The position numbers were made by a program, and so were the translations under genes. Positions 47,134 through 60,703 of a DNA stretch of 64,000 bases are shown piece by piece. The notes under the pieces are model-generated. The model was not told the origin of the DNA, did no database searches, and saw only the letters and a list, made by a program, of their open reading frames with translations. Within the stretch, counting starts at the first letter, position 1, and each line of letters starts with the position of its first letter. The DNA is from Kwoniella bestiolae CBS 10118 (taxonomy: Eukaryota > Basidiomycota > Tremellomycetes > Tremellales > Cryptococcaceae), in assembly GCF_000512585.2 (NCBI RefSeq), contig NC_089245.1:1736001-1800000 (forward strand), in the 5' to 3' direction.

Positions 47134-48136
47134 TTAAAATTATGATACTTACCCGGTTGAGTCTGGGCAATTGTGATCGGGAAAGGGGGAAAGGGCGTAG
47201 GGATTGAGCTGAGTAGCTGTTCGATGAGGACCGGTAGTATCTGGGTGATTTGGGTGGGAGAGCGGTACATCGAGATATTGGATGTTGCCTACTGTACAGT
47301 ATGAACACTCGAAGAACCGAGAGTATAGGTTTACATAGGGTCAGAGGAGGGTGATAGGGTGTATGTACTTTGGTCGAGCGGCTGTATATACGACACATCA
47401 TAATCCGCATGTCATAAACGTATAAACCTGTCAGTTGGAGTGACCAGACCTCCTTTTCCTTGAATCTAAAACACCGAGACATACACAATGTAGAAGAAGT
47501 TCGTCCCCTGCCAAGCGAGGAGACTCGAGAAGAGGAGATGGTTGCACAACACACCATGTCTCAAGTTGAGAACTGTACCATACATCCTCTTTCAGCTTGG
47601 CACTTCATGGAGTGACTTGAACATCATAGCATGCACTCTCGTCTTGCATCCAAGCCACACTCACTCACGTTTCAGTGCTTTGCCCCTCGCCCTCCTCCCA
47701 TCAATTCCATTACGTCATGAGTGTGTGGACTGTTGGATCCTTTCTCTAGCTTTGTTCCATCCTACGCATATGCTTCTTTTGCATGACAACCATCACTGTA
47801 TCATCACTGAGCTGGAATGACTGCGCATGATGTGATCAGTGATGAGTAGTAGTGGTCTGGATGCAGCACTGTCATGGAGACCGAGGATGAGGGGGCTGTG
47901 TTAACAGTGCGGTGTACCTGTCTGTGCTGATGCTGGACCCCACTCGACTTGTACACGTTGAAATGAAACACACTCACACTCATTCCTCACATATATAAGG
48001 CTGACCATTCTCCGCTCTACAAGTTTTTCTTATTCCTACTTCTTCTTATTTCAAATCTCATCATTCATCATTCTCAGAACCATCAGCTAACTTATACACG
48101 ATTCTTTTTCACATCAGCACACCACACCACATCAAA
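47134..48136. other. Intergenic region
   Basis: It contains the 3' flank of the DUF6699-like gene and the promoter and pyrimidine-rich leader of the next gene. A minus-strand frame at 47114-47557 (147 codons) is not convincing. Confidence 0.5.
47991..48000 (+). promoter_or_regulatory. Probable TATA box of Ala/Ser-rich gene 1
   Basis: ATATATAAGG lies about 140 bp upstream of the start codon at 48137 and is followed by a pyrimidine-rich leader. Confidence 0.6.
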
Positions 48137-49102
48137 ATGAAAGTTACCTTCTTCGCCATCATCCCACTCCTCGCTACCGTCGTAGCAGCTACTGCCCCCA
48201 CCGCGCTTCCTCAAGCTAAACGACAAGATGGTGAGTTGACGGGTGCTCAGCTATGACCACCAGTCTCTTGCAGCGCTTTACAACCATTGTGAACGACTCA
48301 CTTCTTCTTCCATCTTTCCCTATCTCATCTCATCTCCCTTCCTCGAGTAGCTCTCAGTCTCTCTTGACCCATCACCCATCATCCTATAACATAGTAACAC
48401 ATTTCCAATCCCCCGCAGAAGGCGACGACCAATCCCCCGGAGAAGCCGTCGGATCAGTAGTAGACGGTGGCCTCGACGGAGCTACCAGCGTCTTTGGCGA
48501 AGCTACCTCAGACCTCGACTCGGTATTCGATGAAGCTACTTCGGCCGTTGGATCTGAAGTCCCCGTGATCACCTCCGCCTTTGGAGACGCTACCTCTGCG
48601 GTGGCCTCTGTCGCTGGAGAGGCTACCTCGGCTGTTGGAGCGGGATTGACCGATGCGGAGAGTTTCGCTAGCTCTGCTACTGCTGCTGTTGGGTCGAGGG
48701 TTTCTAGCGCTACTGCTGCTATTGGAAGGTGAGTAACTCCAATCTCCTCTTCATTGAGGTGTACTTTCCGTCAGGTCTATCTGTTCTACCCCTCTCCTTA
48801 TATCTTCTTTATGTCCGTCACATGTGTACCCTCCAGTTTCGTTACCCTCCAGTCATGCTTTGAAGTCAGTGGAAGAACACCAGCTGATTCTCCATCCCAC
48901 TGCCAGCGCCACCTCATCCATCGCCGCCGTCACCGCCTCTGCTGCTTCCTCCGCCTCCAAAGCCGCCAGCTCAGCCGCCTCTGCAGCATCTTCGGCTGCT
49001 GCCTCCGCCACTGGCAGCGACAGTGCGGGATACGTCCTTGGTGTAGATAACAAGCTCGTCGCTCTTGGTTTCGGAGCTGTCATAGCTGCTGCTGGGCTAT
49101 AG
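48137..49102 (+). CDS. Secreted Ala/Ser/Thr-rich, probably GPI-anchored wall protein 1
   Basis: Three exons: the first ends before the GTGAGT at 48231, the second covers about 48419-48730, and the last is about 48909-49102. The start MKVTFFAIIPLLATVVAATA is a signal peptide, followed by PQAKRQD with a Lys-Arg pair of the Kex2 type. The mature part repeats short units (GEATSDLDSV, DEATSAVGS, GDATSAVASV, GEATSAVGAG), then Ala/Ser-rich sequence. It ends with a polar GSDSAGYVLG segment and a hydrophobic C-terminus (LVALGFGAVIAAAGL) typical of a GPI signal. About 200 residues. It would be a cell-surface or wall protein. It resembles the next gene in plan and in the shared ATSAVGAG unit. No enzymatic domain. 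Confidence 0.8.
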
Positions 49103-49835
49103 ACCTTTTGCCTTCTTTCATCATCTCTCCTTCTTCTTACGATAAAACGAACCACCACTCCCTCATTTGTACCATACTCCCAATTTCTGTGTATCTTTGA
49201 CATGAAAATACCATTGTCCTTTGTGACGGACTTTCACATCATGCATTGATGTTTTTATGTTGCTTGCGATCTGGTTGGTGGCTGATACTGATTCGGGTAT
49301 ATTAGCTAAATGAACATCTGGTGTCTTGTGAGTCAGTGTTACTCGATACCCACTGAGTTAGTATTTGATTAGTGCTAACATAATTATGAGATGCTGTAAA
49401 CAGAACTGAGTCTCACCTACCACCCTAGTGTAAGTCCTCGACCATCTGGCTATTCGAACAATCCGAATGTATATACGAAATACTCGTTCGAGCAGTTCGG
49501 TGTATCTCACAAGCTAAGCCTACGTACCCGACTCTAACTCTGACCCTCGGGTGACTGACCATGTGAGATGATGATAACGTTAATGTTATGACCATATGGT
49601 GTGATAGGCTGTGACGCGCTTCCGACGTCATATGTCGTGGAGTCCCATTTCTTACAGCTGCGCAATTAGCTATGCCAAGATCTCATCTCGTACTGCATGG
49701 AATCCGCTTGCAGATACCTATCTGCATATATAAAGCTACGTGAAGAGTGCATCTGCACACTCGGCTTTTCAACAATTGACTGTATATACTTTTTTGACTT
49801 ATCATCCATAAAACATAACAACTCACAACACAAAA
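49103..49835. other. Intergenic region
   Basis: Promoter of the second Ala/Ser-rich gene. No gene. Confidence 0.5.
49725..49735 (+). promoter_or_regulatory. Probable TATA box of Ala/Ser-rich gene 2
   Basis: CATATATAAAG lies about 105 bp upstream of the start codon at 49836. Confidence 0.65.
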
Positions 49836-50637
49836 ATGAAATTCACCGCTGTTACCCTCCTCGCAATCTTACCTGCCATCATGGCTGACCCCGCCCCCGC
49901 TCCTCATCCCGAAGCTACCCCTGCTCCTGCCTCGCCAGATTTCCACATTGGTAAAGCTGGTGCTGAGCGAGATATCAACATCGAAGCTAGACAAGGTGAG
50001 TGCTCCTCGAGCCACTTCTTTACTTTCTCCCGTTTTGTGCTCTCATCTCCCCTCCTTCACATCCCGTGAGAACAACATGACTAACACCGTGATCATACAG
50101 TGGACTCCATCATCTCGCAAGCCACAGGCGGAGCAGGCAGTATCATCTCCGCCGCTACCTCCGGCGCTGGATCAGTCATTGGTCAAGCTACCAGCGCAGT
50201 CGGAGCAGGTACATCAGGTGCTGGGTCAGTCGTGGGCCAGGCCACAAGTGCCGTCGGCGCTGGGACCTCCGCGGCGGGGAGCGTAGCTGGACAAGCTACG
50301 TCGGGTGCGGGAAGTGTGGCTGGGGCTGGAACTTCGGCTGCTGGTGGAGCTACGAGCGCTGCTGGATCTGCTGCTGGAGGTGCGACTTCCGCCGCTGGGT
50401 CGGCAGCCGGAGGAGCTACTAGTGCTGCTGCGTGAGTATTGTGCTCTCGCTTTCTCTCTCTCCCTGTAAACCCGATGGATATTCTGAGTAAGATTTAGGG
50501 AGAGGAACGCGGCTGATATGGTCTTATGTAGCTCCGGCTCAGGCTCATCAGCTGGCGAACTCGTCTACTCCGCTGGAATGTGGTCTGCTTTCCTCGGTGG
50601 AGCAGCTGCTATCGGTGTAGTCAGAGTTTTAGCTTAG
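49836..50637 (+). CDS. Secreted Gly/Ala/Ser-rich, probably GPI-anchored wall protein 2
   Basis: Three exons (first from 49836 to the GTGAGT near 49995, second from about 50101 to 50431, third from about 50532 to 50637) give about 200 residues. The signal peptide is MKFTAVTLLAILPAIMA. A Pro/Ala segment (DPAPAPHPEATPAPASP) and an INIEARQ stretch follow. The second exon is a tandem array of GAGSVIGQATSAVGAGTS-type units that decays into AAGGATSAAGS units. The C-terminus is GSGSSAGELVYSAGMWSAFL followed by a hydrophobic GGAAAIGVVRVLA tail, compatible with GPI attachment. Intron phases and plan match the gene at 48137-49102, so the two are tandem relatives with differently expanded repeats. Confidence 0.8.
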
Positions 50638-51248
50638 ACGGTCGACCTCCCTCCCAACGTAGGGGATAGAAACCAAGATTACATGTCACGTTTTTTGGGT
50701 CTGTCATTCATTTAGCTTTGTACTCTTAGAACAGTTGTGAGAAGTCGATAGGAGCACGGAATATTTATACATGTATCGCTTAGCTTCCTTCATCGGTTGA
50801 GTCTCAACACAAGAGATCGAATACACCTGAGTTCACGCCCACAAGCAATGCAATGCAGGGGACCAACATGTGCTGTTGAGCTTGAATTCTGCATTCTCTC
50901 TCTGCCACCATATATACACCACACACCATCCACCCACCATATCTGTAGTGTGAAATTTGATTCCGTTGATTCCCGTTCCCGTTATGGATACCAATTGCCG
51001 GGTTATGTCCACCCACCTTGAACCTGTAACCTGTCTACTGACCTTTCATCCATATATATATATTATAGTGCAAACAATACATACATGATATAAACTATAC
51101 TCTTATCAATCTTGTACATTCCCTTCTGGCCCCCCTGTCCCTTGTTGTCTTCATCGTGTGTCGTATCATATCTATCTGGGCCTTTCTCAATACAACAATT
51201 CTTAAAGGGTTGAAGTGAAGTCCTCCCCTTTCTTCCCCTCCAAAAGAC
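50638..51248. other. Intergenic region upstream of the BEACH gene
   Basis: 3' flank of the preceding gene and promoter of the BEACH gene, including an AT run (atatatatatatta, about 51053-51066). No gene. Confidence 0.5.
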
Positions 51249-54200
51249 ATGTTCAAGCTATTCAAAGACCTCACCCGAGCGCCCGAATCACTCACTCCAC
51301 CACCGTCCACACCTCCTATCTCAACCAGTCCCGTCCCATACGCAGCTCGATCCAGATCAAACACCAGAGCAAGGAGCAAATCCCCCGCACCGGCAGGATT
51401 GGGACGAGCCAAATCGCCTGCTCCGCCTGGCTCGTCCACTGCTCATGGACATGACGTAGCAGGGGACAGTGGGTGGTCCATTGGGACGGAGCTTGCGGGA
51501 AGGGATGAGGAGAGCGAAGATGAGGATGAGACCGATGGGGATGCTGTCAAGGTCGTGGAGTATTTGAGGGAGATAAGGGCTTTGGAGGATGGGGCGGATG
51601 TGATGCGTTATGTTGAGGTATGTCTGACCTACCTGCATACTGAATAAATCTCAAATATCAGTGAACTGGAAGACATATGACATTGACGAATCACTTCTTG
51701 TAGACCTTCTCCCAGTTACTCTCCATACCTAGCCATTTCCTCTCCCGACGAGCATTCCGACGACATACTGGATTTCGTACTTTGCTCCTATCCCTTAGCG
51801 AAGGATTAGCCTGGACATCAAAAGAAGGTCTGAAAACAGCTCTGAGCGAGGAAGAATGGCAAGTGCGTGAAGTCCAGCGGATGGAAGGTGTAAGATTGGC
51901 TTTTGAAGTGCTTGCTTGGGCTCTGGGCGATAGGCAGGGTGAACTTCATTTCGAGGTGAGTATTTGTATCCCTTAAAAACTTGCTGCTGCATCTGATCTT
52001 CATGCTAATCCGCCATGTGTGTCTGGTAGAAACTTGGCGGATACTCGTTACTTCTTCCGAGTCTCTCCAAGCTCACCCCTCCTTCCACACCACCTGACAC
52101 TCCAAACTCACAGATAATCGCATTGCTCCTCGCGCATATATGTAACAACAACTACTCGATCTTATCACTCTTCCAATCACCTCCTACCGCTACTGCAGAC
52201 CAATCCATAACCTCGATAGTATCTCAGCGGACAGGCGAAGTCAATATACGTCCCTCGACTAGTGGAGCACTGAAATTGCTCTGGGCATATATACGAGGTG
52301 ATAATAACAAAGGAAAAGGCAAGCAGCGTATATCAGATATCTCAAGCTCTTTTGAAGGTGAAGATGGAAGTGATCAACAAAATATCATCGAAACCACCTT
52401 CCAGGTCCTCCTCGTCGCAGCTTCGGCGTCAACTCTCAACTTGTTCTCGATCGTTACTCAATTACCTCAATTATCCGAATTTCTGGTTGTGAGGTTATAC
52501 GGTATACCCGAGAACAGAACTTATGAAGTTACCTTCCCAGCTAGAGATGATTGGATCCAGGAGGACCCTCATCCTGAAGAAGATCAGCCAGAAGATTGGA
52601 AACCTCCTTCGGCAAGTCTGAGAAAAGTCTATTTAGCATTGTTCAGGAGGTTGTTAGAAGCTGGAGTTACTCAGACATTGGTCTGGAGACTGTTCGGATT
52701 GGTCAAGACAACTTCGCCTGTGGTTGCTGAACAAGACGAGTCGAGGAGTAACGGAGATCAAGCAGTGAATATAGCGTCGCCAACTGAGATCTCTCCCCCT
52801 GCTGGATTAGTCACTTCTCCTGAACCTATCTCGGAAACTCTACCAACTACAACCAAAAGTAAACCGCATTTACACATTGATGTGGACAGGCTGCCGCCTG
52901 ATGAGGAGAGATTGCATCTCGAGGTGCTGGATCTGCTCAAACACGCTATGAAATCTCGTTGGCCCGATGTATTTGTCTTTAAAGGTGGGAACGGAGATTC
53001 CCTGGGTGGATTGCAGTTGAAGGAGACGGGCAGGACTTGGATGGGCGGGCAGAAGGGATTCAACTTTTCTGTGAGTTGCACCTGCACTCTCTTTGTAGCG
53101 TTTGGTGGGTCATCAGCTAACTTGATCCTACATCCAGTGCTGGCTACACATAACCAAACTGAATCAACCATTAACTCTCCTTCACATGTCGCAAAAAGGC
53201 TTCAAGCAACCCTTATTCCAAGTCCGTATACTTGAAAGTTCCCAAATCGGCATAACAACCTCTGTTCACTCTTCCGAACCTACCTCCTCCCACCCCACTA
53301 CCCCTTCATCGGAAGTCCCACCCTCACCAAGTGACGGAGAGATGATCTGCGGAGCGAATGACGCTTTGATCCCGCATTTCCAATGGGTGCACTTCGCAGT
53401 GGGATGCAGGAAGCCTAAGGGAGCGGATCTAGGTGAAATTAGGATATTCGTCAATGGTCTTCGAGTCGGAGCTATGCGAATGCCTTTCCCCGTGCCGTCT
53501 ACTGCTACGTCCACTCAACCTCCTCAGCTAGGCGTGAGGAGTGGGGTACCGGCGGATGCTATTCGGATAGCTATCGGACGGGAATACAGGCCTGAGGAGG
53601 AGGAAGTGACGCCTAGGAAGAAAGGTGGTGTGGGCAGAGAAGAGGAGAACGAGTGGATGCTTGGTAGGACGCTGCTTTTGGAGGAGGCTGTCCCGGAGGA
53701 TCTGGTCAGGTTGATGCATCATCTGGTATGTGGATTCTTCATGTTTGAAATAAGTGGAGAAGCTCGCTGATGATGCGTTATGTCACTCTAGAGTCCAAGG
53801 TATACTGGCAATTTGCAAGAACCACTGGGGAAGTTTTTAACGTGTGAGTGAGGTTGTATCTCTGGAGTCCTATCGCCATGCTGATTAATGAAACAGACGA
53901 AGGAGCCACATCTATCAATATCTACCTCAACAATATGGCTAGAGTAGGTAACGACAAGAAACTATTCGCACATTCATCGAACTCCATCCTCGTTCGAGCT
54001 ATACGGTCTGGCCCGGCGATACCAGAAGATATAATCATCCTCTCCCTCGCTGCTAGAGACTACGACCCAAACCTTGGAGCATGTATCAACGCTGGTGTAC
54101 CCCATCCTCTACGTGCTAGGCAATTACGACATGGAACCGCTCGCCTGGTAGGGAATGTCAGTCCCTTCTCTGTTACGTCTCTGGACGAAAGTACCACTGC

Positions 54201-57200
54201 TGTTGGAGGCGGGTTGGTACTGCTCAAACTGGTCGATCTGAGTCGGACGAAAGAGGAGTTGACATCTACATTGGGGATGTTCAAGGATATGATCAAGGAT
54301 AGTTGGTCTGCCAGTGAGGAGATGGAGCGGATTCGTGAGTGATATTCAGCTAGGTAGGAAAGTATATGGCAATGCAGCTGACACCCCTTTCGGCAGATGG
54401 GTTTGACCTTCTGGCTGCTATCTTGAGGCCCAAGATGTCACAATTGTTTGACGAGCAGTGCGCGAAGATACTTCTGTCGATGTTGGGTATAAATATGGAT
54501 AAACCTGCGTGAGTACCTCTTCAGCTTGCCTAATCGCCAAGTGGTATATCGATATAGGCTGACACGTAAGTTGCCTTGGAATACAGGACTGCGACGGTGC
54601 ACAACTCTGTAGCGTACCGGGCATTAGGTCTTGAGTTTGAGCTTTGGTCATATGCTCCAGACGATGTGGTACGATTTTACCTCAAGCATTTCGAATACCT
54701 CTTATCGACATCGAAACACAAGCGCTTCAACGTATTGAGGACGTTTCAGAAATCAGCTATGGTGAAGAAGATGCTGTATGCTTTGAGATCGGGATTATTT
54801 GATCTGGAGGTAGTGCCTGATGTTGTTGGTGAGTAATCTTGACGGGCAACATTGGGAAAAGAAGCTGACGTATTGGTACAGATGCTTTGAGATTGGCTCT
54901 TGAAGCTAGATGGAGCGGTGAGGATGCTATCAAACCTGTGTTCTCGTATTTGGTTTCTTCTTTGTGTCAGAGTAAGCTCTGCGTTGATGTTCATCAGAAG
55001 CAGGTACTCTGAGCTGATCATCTCTTCATTAGATAATATGTCATTCAGTCTCAACCCCACAAATGAACCGCCTCCATACCAAGTACCTGCCGCTCTCATA
55101 CTCAACATGATTGCTTCCCTATGTGCCGACAAAGCTCGATTGAAGAAACTCAACAAATCACTCGCCCTGCATCGACTGCTTGTAATCTTCATCTCGTCGA
55201 ACTCATCCTATTTCGTCGTCATACCATGTCTTGAAATACTGGAAAGATGTACCACCTCATCTTCCGATAGCTTTCAAAGGTCTTTCGAAAATGAAGGTGG
55301 ATTTGCATTACTCGCTACTACTCTCGCACCGATCTGGAGAAACGATATTCAAACTGTGGTAGTGAGGATGATGCTTGGTGAAGACAAAAATACGAAGACA
55401 TTACAATCGCCTCATATGGCTACTTGCTTACTTGCTGCGTTGGATCATTTACTTCAACAAGCGGGTGAATCGGACGATGCGGGTTATATACCTTCTTTAC
55501 AAGGTAGGAGGAGGTCGGTAGCCTCCATCAGATCTATGAGTTATCTACCTACCATCAACGGTGAGTGTGGTGCATATTCGTGAATCAGATCGTACCAGTT
55601 AAACTGATTGATCATTCTCGTACACAGACACCACCTCTAATGGCGATGATAATCGATTGGAAGCTCTGCTCAAAGAGCTTACATCGATATATCGATCTTC
55701 CTCTGGATTTAGAAAACAGATCACGTCCAAAAAGGTCGAAGCTCTTTTACCTAATATAGCGGACTTTGCGGCTGTCTCTGGAGGTTCATCCGGAAAACCT
55801 GAAATCGTCAAAGGACAGAGAGATGCCGCCGCTGAGCTTTTGGGAGCGTTGGTGGCATTGGCAAAATTGCCTGTCGCACTGGTTAATCAGGTGTGTGACT
55901 CGCTTGTCTTTGCCACCGCTACCGGCCGGAATACTGATACCATGTGTAGATAAAACTCCTCATGGAACAACTTTCAACTCAGCCCCCTTCACCTAAAATC
56001 ACGACTTCCTCATCTTTCGTCATGTCGCCTACTTCACCCAGAATAGGAGGCTCATCCTCGTATTTCGCCCAAGGCCAATCATTCTCGAATCGATTCGGTT
56101 CCTCCCCTGTCAGTACACCTGGGATGAGTGGACCATCACGACGAAGACCCTCGATGGATATGCCTGGGTTTACGAAATCAAGATCAATCATGGAACAGCG
56201 GGTACCCCTAAAGAGGGTCATTACGGGAGAATCTATCTTGGAAGGTGGGAAAGATAAGAATGCAGCTTGGAAGATGATCATTATACAGACTGTGAGTCGG
56301 CTGATTGTACTGGTCACACTTTCTTATGAAAGAGCTGATGAGAGTTTATGGTATCGTAGGACTCACAAAGTCATTCTAAGATGACTTTGGAAAGGTATGT
56401 TATATCTCTATCAGCTGGCACATCCGTGAGTGGCTCAGCTGATGATTACGAATAGGAAGGAGCATTGGCAGAAGCTTTCTTCGATAGACTGGCCACGACA
56501 AGCTGCAGCTTTACGAGCTGAGAATGGACTATGGCCGGAAAAGGAAGAGAAAGTCTCTTGGAGATTGGATGGAAGTGAAGGACCATTACGAATGAGGTGA
56601 GCTATCCGTTTCTCTCACTTCAAATTCCTATCTAAAGGGATGATCATAGCTGACTTGAATCGCAGAGCACGATTGGAGCGAGTGACCAACCTACCTGAAT
56701 CTGGGGTATCTCGTACCCGACATAAGTTACGAGATGCCATCCCATCGGTAGACGAACTTTCCTCGGCAGTATCGAAGATCAACGTAGCTCCATGGGAAGA
56801 TCCATTCGCACTAGCTTTGGGAGACTCGGCACCCATAGCAGAAGAAGAACCGCTCTTACTTCCTCCTGCACCTTCCGGAGGAGCAGCCACGCCATCTTCT
56901 GGGACAGGGCTGGATCAGGCTCCGAGTGTCGCTTCGGACGATAATGAGATTGAGAGCTATATGGAAGGGGAGGACGATAAGAATGATAAGATGAGGAGGA
57001 TCGCTAGGACCTTACAGGCTGGTGATGTTGTTGAGGAAGCTCATGTCAGTTGTTTTCTTCCGATTGAAGTGTGTAAGGAATAGCAAGCTGATTTGTGATG
57101 TGATATGCAGAACATCGTCCGAATTGTTGGGGTGGATGCCTGCCGTGAGTAATGATCGTTCTTCATTTGGCGAGTTATGCCATCTGATAAGCTGATTTGG

Positions 57201-60200
57201 CGTGCTTGGCTCTTAGCTGGACTGCTAATTCTCGGAAAGAAGAACCTTTATCTCGTGGATGGATTGGTCCAAACTGCGGATGGAGAAGTGATTGATGCTA
57301 AGGATGCTCAAAAGGATGTTCTATCCATCCCATCAGGCACATTAGCAGGTCTGGATGCAGGCGACCAGCAGAGTCATAGATGGTGAGCTCTATTTTCTAC
57401 TCTCTTAGACAGCACAGTGGCTTATGTGGAGCGTTTAGGTCATACAACGAAATTGTAGAGAACAACAAACGAGCCTTCCTTTTCCGAGATGTCGCATTGG
57501 AATTGTATTTCTCAGATAAACGGAATTTCCTGATTGTTTTCCAGGATAAGAAAGAACGTCAAGCTGTTGTCCAGAAGATTGGCTCGAAGAACGATCATCG
57601 AGATGCTATTTCGAGATCAGTGATTGGTAATTTCGTTGTTGATACTGTTGCGAAAGCTATGGATAGGTCGGAACAGCAGTTGGAGGCTTTGATGAGGAAG
57701 TGGCAGAATAGGGAGATCAGCAATGTACGTTTCGACCTTCTCTGAATCGGATAGGGTATTGAAGCTGATGAGTTGGGGAATAGTTCGCATATCTACAATT
57801 GCTTAATCAGTATGCCAATAGGACTCCGAATGGTGAGTCTGCTGCTGTCATACCTCGTCTCACAGCTGCAGCTCCGGTGGCAGTATCGGTCATCCGTATA
57901 GCACTCGCTGACCTAATACGGTATAGACGTTACGCAGTATCCCGTGTTCCCGTGGGTTCTTGCAGATTACACGTCGGACATCCTCGATCTGCACTCGGAT
58001 AGTTCATTCAGAGATTTCAAATGGCCCATGGGCGCTTTGACACCCGCCAGGAGGGAGGATGCGACGGAGAGATATAGTGCAACAGAGGGAGTGGGCGAGA
58101 AACCATTGTAAGCTCATTCTTCCGGCTTCCGGGTGCTGGCGAGGGAATGGTAGCTGACTATACCTTGATCAGCCATTACGGCACACACTATAGTTCTTCG
58201 ATGATTGTTTGCGGGTTCATGATTCGACTGTCGCCTTTCACCGAGATCTTCCTTGCTTTACAGGTGAGTGATCTGCCCTGGTGTGGTAATGTCAAGGCTG
58301 ACTCATGGCGTATCTGTATCTGTCACAGGGAGGCAATTTCGATCTTGCCGATCGGCTCTTTTCGAGTATCCCGCGAGCTTGGGAATCTGCTTCAGCGGAC
58401 AATCGAGGTGATGTTCGAGAACTGATCCCGGAGTTCTACTATACTCCTGCTTTCTTGTGGAATCTGGTAAGTCGACGCTAACCCGTGGTGCTTTTACCTC
58501 TGGAACTGAAGCTTACCTATTTGCATTTTCAGAATCATCACGATTTTGGTAGAAAGCAGACTTCTGGTGATCGAGTAGACGCTGTGGCGCTGCCTCCATG
58601 GGCGCTAGACGATCCCATGCTCTTCGTGCATAAACATCGTGAAGCTTTGGAGTCCGACTACGTCTCGCGAAACCTCTCTTACTGGATTGACTTGACATTC
58701 GGGTACAAGCAACGTGATCCGTCTGCTCTGAACTGCTTCCACCCTTTATCATACCGAGGTGCAATTGATTTAGAAAACATAACGGATGAAGGTGAAAAAG
58801 CGGCATCAACAGCTATAATCCACAACTTTGGTCAAACACCTTTACAGATCTTCAAACAACCTCATCCACATCGGTATGTGGGTGGTAGATCGACTTTACC
58901 CCTTTCAGTCAGATTCGGCGTAGCGGAACATTGGCAATTGCTTTTCAGAAGTATATTACCGATTTCAGAGGCTGCTGTACCGATTGATGATATTGTCCCA
59001 CCTCATGGAGTCGATACCAGACCGAAATCTACCCAGAAATTCAGGTTGGTAGTTCCTGGGCATCCTCATTTGTCATTACAATATGGTTTCACGGACGGTT
59101 CAATTAGAGTGTATTATCAAGAATCGCAGATCAAAGTGAGCACTTGACCGGCAGCTGGGGAAGGTGTATATTTAGCTAATATGGTATAATCTAGCTCATT
59201 CACTTGGTCGAAGGGATTTACGTGGTCGATGCTATATTTGCTTCGCCCTCTCTACTCATCACGGTCTCCGGTCATGGGGTGTTGACTGCTTGGAGGCTGA
59301 ATATCAAGTCAGGTGGATATAGGCGAGGAGACGCTACTTTGCAGAGGGAAGCGACTCTGAGGGGTCATGTAGGAAAGATCACATGTTTGGCTGCGAATAC
59401 CTCGTGGAGTGTGCTAGTTAGCGGATCAGAGGTATGTCTACACATCCCTCTGGAGAAGGATTGCGCTGATGTGTTCGGGATAGAACGGAAATGCTATGGT
59501 CTGGGATACCAATCGGCTGCGTTATACTCGAACATTGCAAACTGGAATGAAAGAGCCTATCAAGTATTGTGCTATCAACGAGGCCGATGTGAGCTGATCA
59601 CCATACTTCCTAATAATCAGGGATCCTTGCGCTAATGTACATTTTCTACAGGGTCAAATCGCTCTGGCATCCGCTCGACATCTCTGCCTCTTCTCCTTGA
59701 ACGGTCATCCGATAGCATCAACTACCATCGAAGATTCCTCACAGGCGTCCGATAGGTCCTCTACCTATTCCGAATCGGACTACAAAGCGGAATACACCGG
59801 TGGAATATCATTCTTGAATAGGGATTTCCTTCAAGGGGGAATACTCTTCGTCATTGGTGTAGGATCCAAAGTGGTTCTATATCGATGTGTACCAGGTCAG
59901 AAAGACCCCATGGCATCTGATTACGAGAAGGTGAGACCGTGGACACTGGTCGAGCAAGGCAAGATATCTAGGTCGGATGATCATCTTGGTGGGGATTGCT
60001 GTATGGTCAAATTCATGGGGTATGTCCGATTCTCTTCTTGTTGAAGGATCATACTGATACGCGTGGGATATTCGATAGTGAAACGCTATATGCGGCTTAT
60101 GAGCCATCCGATGACAAGTCGAAATACGCGTTATATCAATGGTCTTTGCCTGATGGCCCTGCTAGACATGTGTCGGAGAACGTGTCGCACCATTGTATGG

Positions 60201-60703
60201 CTCAGGGATGTGTGAGACATTTCGGATTGTTGGGTATGTAATCTCTGCTCATACTCAGGATTCGGCAGCGGCTGATTTTGACATGTTACGCAGAACCGAA
60301 AAGACATTGTGGTGGATGTGGAGGAGCGTTCTGCGGGTATGTCAATCATCACTCTCTGACATTCCCACATTCTTTTATCTCTTGTTATACTGGGTAAACC
60401 TTGAAAAGCTGATGACTATGATGGTTCAGTACCCACGCCCTACATGTCGAAACATTCACCATGAGGTACTGCGATACCTGTCGAATACAACTATCCATAG
60501 CTTCCGCTCAAGGTATCCTAAGATCGAATAGAGGGACTCTTGCGCCTCCGTCGAGAGCAGTATCAAGGAGGAACTCGTTAACTGGAATAGGAAGTGGTGG
60601 ACACTCTAGAAGACCTTCCGCTGAATTGAGGAATATTGTAATGAGTCAACCGGGTTCGAGGAGGGGTTCGGCGGATAAGAATGCTGGGACTGTTGGTGTG
60701 TAG
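51249..60703 (+). CDS. Giant BEACH-WD40 protein with C-terminal FYVE-like zinc motif
   Basis: Well over 2,000 residues over many exons. The N-terminus (MFKLFKDLTRAPESLTPPPS) is disordered and is followed by a long helical-repeat region. A ConA-like domain lies at about 52950-53500 (GRTWMGGQKGFNF, IPHFQWVHFAVGC, EIRIFVNGLRVGAM). The PH-BEACH domain is at about 57000-57590 (KKNLYLVDGLVQTADGE, FLIVFQDKKERQAVVQKIGS). The BEACH domain runs from about 57600 to 58900, with APLAKA absent but DDPMLFVHKHREALES, VSRNLSYWIDLTFGYKQRDP, ALNCFHPLSYRGAIDLENIT and FGQTPLQIFKQPHPHR diagnostic. WD40-type repeats cover about 59200-60240. Near 60290-60500, EPKRHCGGCGGAFC...YCDTC forms a FYVE-like zinc site, after which a Ser/Arg-rich tail ends AGTVGV. 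BEACH proteins scaffold membrane traffic and autophagy; a C-terminal FYVE is typical of the Alfy/WDFY3 branch. Confidence 0.92.

Noticed and set aside
47114..47557. 147-codon minus frame
   Set aside because: It lies in the 3' flank of the DUF6699-like gene and the sequence has no protein-like features.
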